From Bigelowiella natans CCMP2755 (taxonomy: Eukaryota; Cercozoa; Chlorarachniophyceae): a DNA stretch of 55,000 nt. How positions within the stretch are numbered: the stretch's first letter is position 1; every line of letters starts with the position of its first letter. Made by a program: the position numbers and the translations under genes. Location: assembly GCA_000320545.1 (NCBI GenBank), contig ADNK01003131.1, positions 1 to 55,000 on the forward strand. The letters run 5' to 3'. This document shows positions 50,793 through 55,000 of the stretch, one piece after another. Under the pieces are notes generated by a model. The model worked only from the letters and a program-made list of their open reading frames with translations. It made no database searches and had not been told where the DNA came from.

Positions 50793-53700
50793 ATGGCTAG
50801 CTTCAACTCCATAGCCCTGACCACTACGGAGGCTAAAGAAGTGATACGGAGTGAAAGGGTGCGATTCAAGTTGTTAGATTTCTTCATTGATAACGTATAA
50901 TTACACCGCTTACAGGCGAAAAGGAGGATTCAGCGATTGAAGCAAGTTCGCAGCCAGGAGCGCTTAATTGCAAGAAGCATAAGAGAGAGATTCAAAGCGA
51001 AGCAGGTTTATCATCCTTGGTTTCTTAAGTAATCGTAATTTGAGCAATTTTGATCACCTTCATAGGAAAGGCTACGAACTTCCGCAACTGCCAAGGTGAA
51101 AAGAGAGTGGGAAGAGTCGCAGGAGGAATTTGTTGAATCCGGCCATCAACAGTTAAGGAAATGCATGGAAACCATTGGACTTGCTCATAAAAATGCCGTT
51201 GCTTCAACAATTGCTTTGGAAAAACAAGCACAAGATGATATGAATACCTTGGAAACATGGAAATCTTTAGTTCAGAAGAGAGGGAAATATGCAATGTCGC
51301 TCATTCAGGAGAAAAAGCGTCTCGACGAGAATTCGATAAAATTAAGGAATATGTGGCGAGAGCGGGCAAGAAAGAGAGCCTTAATAGTTATGAAACAACA
51401 CAGAAAACAACAGATGCAACGAAATTCTACCCTACCAATTTCACTCATCGCTGGCAGTTTGAATAGGGAAAGCAACAGTCGATGCAGAAAATCGGGATCC
51501 AAAGCAGTCGCTTCCCAAGACTGGAATACAACCAGGCACCATTCCTTCCTTCCGTATTCTGCTCATCATGCCGCAGAGGTACACACAAGCCTCCGGAACC
51601 AGAACCAAGCAGAAATTCAGCGTTTGCGGAAGAAGAAAAGGAGAGATGCACAAAAGCGCGGACAGAAAGCCATGGCAAAGCAATTGATTGTAAAGCAAGA
51701 TGCATTTAACAAAGCTATGGAAACGTTGAGAAAGATAGACAGAGAGAAGAAGCTCCAAAAAGTTCTTCAAGATCAGGAAAAGGCGCGAAGGGATCCATCG
51801 TGGTTTTCTTCCAAACTCTATGAAGCTGCGACTGCCATTGCTGATGATTGTGAACCTGCTGTAACATGGATGAAAGACCAAAAGTCCTTAAATAACGCAT
51901 TTGAACGCCAATTTCCGCTAACAAATCTTCAGATCCTTGATTCACGAATGAAAATTTCCGAGATGGATGTTTATGATCGAAAGTGTCAACTCAATAAGGA
52001 AAACCTCGGTGTTAACTCCAAGCCGCAACATTACACCTTTGAGAAGCATAAAGAAAATAATGATGGCGATATTGAGAAACTTTCAATTGCAGAAAATTCG
52101 TCGACGAAGAATTTACCGCACCAAAACAAAAGTGCGATCCATGGGAATAGCAATAGGGAGCACATCGACGACGATGGGGATGACAAAAAGCACGATGACA
52201 ATGATTTGAATGTGCAGGATCCTGACACGGAGCTTCAATTTGAAAACCCCAATGGTTATAAAAAGGAAGCTAGCATTATTAATGAAGGCAGCACTGCGGC
52301 TGGAACAGGCCCATCAAGGACTTCTGATAAATTTAATGAAGAGAATCATCACAATGTGCTTAGGCCTGGGGAGGATGTAGAGGTAGATGAAAAGGTTCAA
52401 AATAAAGGAGCGACAATGGAGCAAGGTGGGGATGACGAAGACAATAAACAACATAATCTGGAAAAAGAAGGATCATATAGCACTCTTGGCCTCCAAGTCA
52501 CAGACCTTGTCACTGACAATGTAATATCTGATACCAACAATGCTGCAGCTTTCACCTCTAGTTCGAAAGACGAGGCTGCAGCAGCAGAAGGAGAAAGAAG
52601 AGATCATTCTCATCGAAGTCAGCACCTGCCTGCTCAGGTTAATTGAAAGGACTGAGAGACTAGACGATTTACCCTTATTCCGTTGTATATCCATCGTCGT
52701 CGTTATTGTCATGTTTGTTTTCGATGTTTCCGGCTGTGACACATCAACACTGTATGATAATTTGCATTCTCCAGGAGTCGGAAAACGTCGCTTCGTTAAC
52801 TGAATACGAGGAGTTCGGTAATGCAATCAACGAAGCGCTATCGAATTTAGAGATAATAGTGGATGGAACCAAGAAGACTAATATGATAAATGAACAAAGA
52901 GAAGAGAAAGAAATTGACGCGGTAAGAAAGGAGGGGAGGGAGGAAAAGTTGAAACGAGCTGCGGATAGTACAAGGTGGGTGGGTACCTTATAATCATAGC
53001 TTAATCATCATGCTAATAATAACTGCCCTTTCGTTTTCTATGAAATCTTTTTGGAGTCCCTAGTGCACAAAGCACGCATACATGTTTGTGTTTGCTCATC
53101 TCATGGCGGAATCATCATTATCATTACCATCACATCATCATCATCATCTTAATATCGACAACTAATCTATACAACTTCTGCATCATCAATAACAGGACAC
53201 CACCACCTACTCTTCTTTCTCCCCAGCAAGCAGCAACAATGACAACAACTGCAAACATTACATCAACAGCAGCATCGGAGGAGGCTGCTGCTTTAGGAGC
53301 GATAGTGACGGCGGCACTTGGCCCTCCTCCCCTTTCCCCACCGAACCCAACACCATGGTCTTCTGACGATGACATTGGATACGAGGCCTTTAGTATTGAA
53401 GGAGAAATAGTTGGGGATATTTCGATTAGCAGCGGGGTGACTGATGACCTTGAATTGGTGCTTACAAAAGCCCAACTTCAACTTGACGAGGAAGAGAAGA
53501 TCAATTGGGCTGCTGCTGACGATATTAGTAGCAGTAGAATAAGCCATGACAACTATGATGATGATGATGATGATGATAATGGAATTCACCACGGTAGAAG
53601 CAGCAGCAGGTCTATATCCCGATCTTATGAGAAGAAGAACAAGCATGAACCATTGCCAGGAATATCATCGATTTCTGCTACAGAAAATGATGCCGTCCAA

Positions 53701-54057
53701 CTTCTTCCAGACCCAACATTCAAGGTCATGCTGGTGGATGTACTACAAATGTTATCGTATATTTATATCTATCATTGACGCGATAATTATTGTATGCTTT
53801 TAAACACTAGATGCGCTTACATTAAGATGTTTATATATATATATATATATATTGATATATAAATACATATAAATATCTTGCTACGAAAATGGATGGATAG
53901 CGATGATTGGGAATGAGTGCCAACTTGCTTGGGTTTGATTTTATACTTTTCACCTTAGGAAGTAGAGGAAGCACTCCAGTTACTAAATTTAGACAATAAT
54001 ATCGGTAATTCACAAGAGCAACAGCAGGAGGAGGAGGAGGAGGACGCATTCACATAA
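50793..54057 (+). CDS. CEP295-like centriolar coiled-coil protein
   Basis: Exons: 50793-50858, 50916-51005, 51066-52637, 52775-52974, 53196-53724, 53959-54057, giving 851 aa in phase. The N-terminus matches the conserved head of animal CEP295: AKRRIQRLKQVRSQERLIAR then IRERFKAKQ, followed by VKREWEESQEEF and the GLAHKNA region. Residues about 20-280 are highly charged and helical (predicted coiled coil). The rest is acidic and low-complexity (Asn/Asp-rich), with Pro-rich and Asp-run stretches and a final EEEEED tail. CEP295 proteins are needed for conversion of new centrioles into centrosomes. The protein is shorter than animal CEP295 (over 2000 aa), and the C-terminal half has no recognisable counterpart. 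Function is inferred from the N-terminal similarity alone. Confidence 0.7.
53823..53852. repeat. (AT)n microsatellite, last intron of the CEP295-like gene
   Basis: About 25-30 bases of AT between exons ending at 53724 and starting at 53959. Confidence 0.8.
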
Positions 54058-54505
54058 TATCCATGACGTAATGTCTCATCATAGACGGTCTAGTTTGTAA
54101 GGCATCGACAACAATTGTCATGCACCCTGGTCATTCATTAAAGCATTATTGAAAGCAAGGATCAGCGTACACCAGCCTTTTTATTAATTGCGAGCATTGG
54201 TGAGTACACCACAACAGATACCACTGTTTGTCAAACACATGACAAAAGCAGCGTTTATCGTCACAAAAGCGTTTACATTAGAGTTCTGATCAGCATGTAA
54301 AGTTAACGGAGTACGCTAAGTAGAGTATATCTCTTTGATGCTACGTGATGCAATCAACATGCAGGAATGTTTTGGCATGGATGATGGCGCAGTCCATTGA
54401 ATGCATCATCACATCATTACAATCACACCAGCGAGATATGCACAGCCCCAATGTTCGATCAGACATCGACACACGCTAGCACGATGCAACGACGCACACA
54501 TCGGA

Positions 54506-54517
54506 CATGCTAGCATG
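54506..54517. repeat. 12-base palindrome catgctagcatg, copy 5
   Basis: An exact copy in the 3' flank of the CEP295-like gene. Confidence 0.9.
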
Positions 54518-54713
54518 CCTAGATGCTGGTCCAGTGCACGCATGCAGGCTAGCAGGCTGTATCATCAAGCGCATGATGAGTAGCTTTTTTTTCGTCATGC
54601 CCCGCTTGAACGCACATTCAAAGCAATCCATGGCAGCAGAGATGTGCATCATGCCCTAGTGCCGGCCACGCGTGCGGTTTCTAGGTAGCCACAGTGACGT
54701 TATCACGTGCAGC

Positions 54714-54725
54714 CATGCTAGCATG
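54714..54725. repeat. 12-base palindrome catgctagcatg, copy 6
   Basis: An exact copy, 208 bases after copy 5. Confidence 0.9.
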
Positions 54726-55000
54726 TATGCTGCTAGCACACTAGCTGGCATGCACGTTATTTCAACAAAATGCTAGAATGGTTGCACCACGCATCACACC
54801 GCATGCAAATTGTTTCGCATCGCATCCATGCAACGCTTTGAACGGCAACATTGCTCTAGCACAGTAGCACAGGCAGTTTTTTAGCGCTCATTTGTTTTTC
54901 ATTCGATCTACATGATTGAATTGCAATGCGAGATCCCAGATGGTTCACCCCAGCTAGCCAGCCTCGTCGTACGTACGTGCTGCCCTTGTTGTGCGTTGAA

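Larger units (their letters stand above)
54058..55000. other. 3' flank of the CEP295-like gene with palindrome island
   Basis: Positions about 54330-54970 are again rich in gctagc, gcatgc, ctagcagg and cgtacgtacg words. catgctagcatg occurs at 54506-54517 and 54714-54725. By analogy with the other islands, a minus-strand gene should end just beyond the right edge. No exon is recognised here. Confidence 0.6.

Overview
This window is nuclear DNA from an intron-rich eukaryotic microbe. I rebuilt the genes by hand: I followed conserved protein families exon by exon, used GT-AG splice sites, and checked that every junction kept the reading frame. Eleven genes could be rebuilt wholly or largely, plus the first exon of a twelfth. 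The fused dihydrofolate reductase-thymidylate synthase is, by known distribution, a trait of bikonts (plants, algae, alveolates, stramenopiles, rhizarians and relatives) and not of animals, fungi or amoebozoans. The CEP295-like centriole protein and the dynactin subunit ARP1 suggest a cell with centrioles or flagella and dynein transport. I cannot name the species. Stramenopile or rhizarian would fit.

Layout from left to right, with strand: first exon of an unknown gene (-, 124-218); ARP1/centractin (+, 1561-5377, 16 exons); secreted LamG-domain protein (-, 8416-6804, 7 exons); membrane-anchored aspartyl/asparaginyl beta-hydroxylase-like protein (+, 8969-12293, 10 exons); bestrophin-like anion channel (-, about 16888-13682); triose-phosphate/nucleotide-sugar transporter (+, 18019-19760, 5 exons); single-exon JmjC/cupin-8 oxygenase (-, 21703-20411); DH-PH Rho GEF (+, 22473-26863, 13 exons); cyclic-nucleotide phosphodiesterase (-, about 31683-27513, at least 24 exons); giant DENN-PDZ protein (+, 32500-46165, more than 30 exons); DHFR-TS (-, 50587-47271, 19 exons); CEP295-like centriole protein (+, 50793-54057, 6 exons).

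The strand alternates at every gene, so each spacer is either head-to-head (promoter-promoter) or tail-to-tail (3' end-3' end). The tail-to-tail spacers share an unusual texture. They are rich in CTAG, GCATGC and nested palindromes, and a 12-base palindrome, catgctagcatg, occurs at least six times, always in such spacers. The head-to-head spacers do not have this texture. I consider this, together with the DENN-PDZ fusion, the most interesting signal here.

There are two intron styles. ARP1, the hydroxylase, the Rho GEF and the DENN-PDZ gene have long introns filled with di- and trinucleotide repeats, often as complementary pairs that could fold into hairpins. The phosphodiesterase and DHFR-TS genes have small, clean introns (most about 40-200 nt). 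The neighbours do not form a pathway. They look like ordinary housekeeping, signalling and cytoskeletal genes, with several signalling or trafficking regulators (Rho GEF, phosphodiesterase, DENN Rab regulator).
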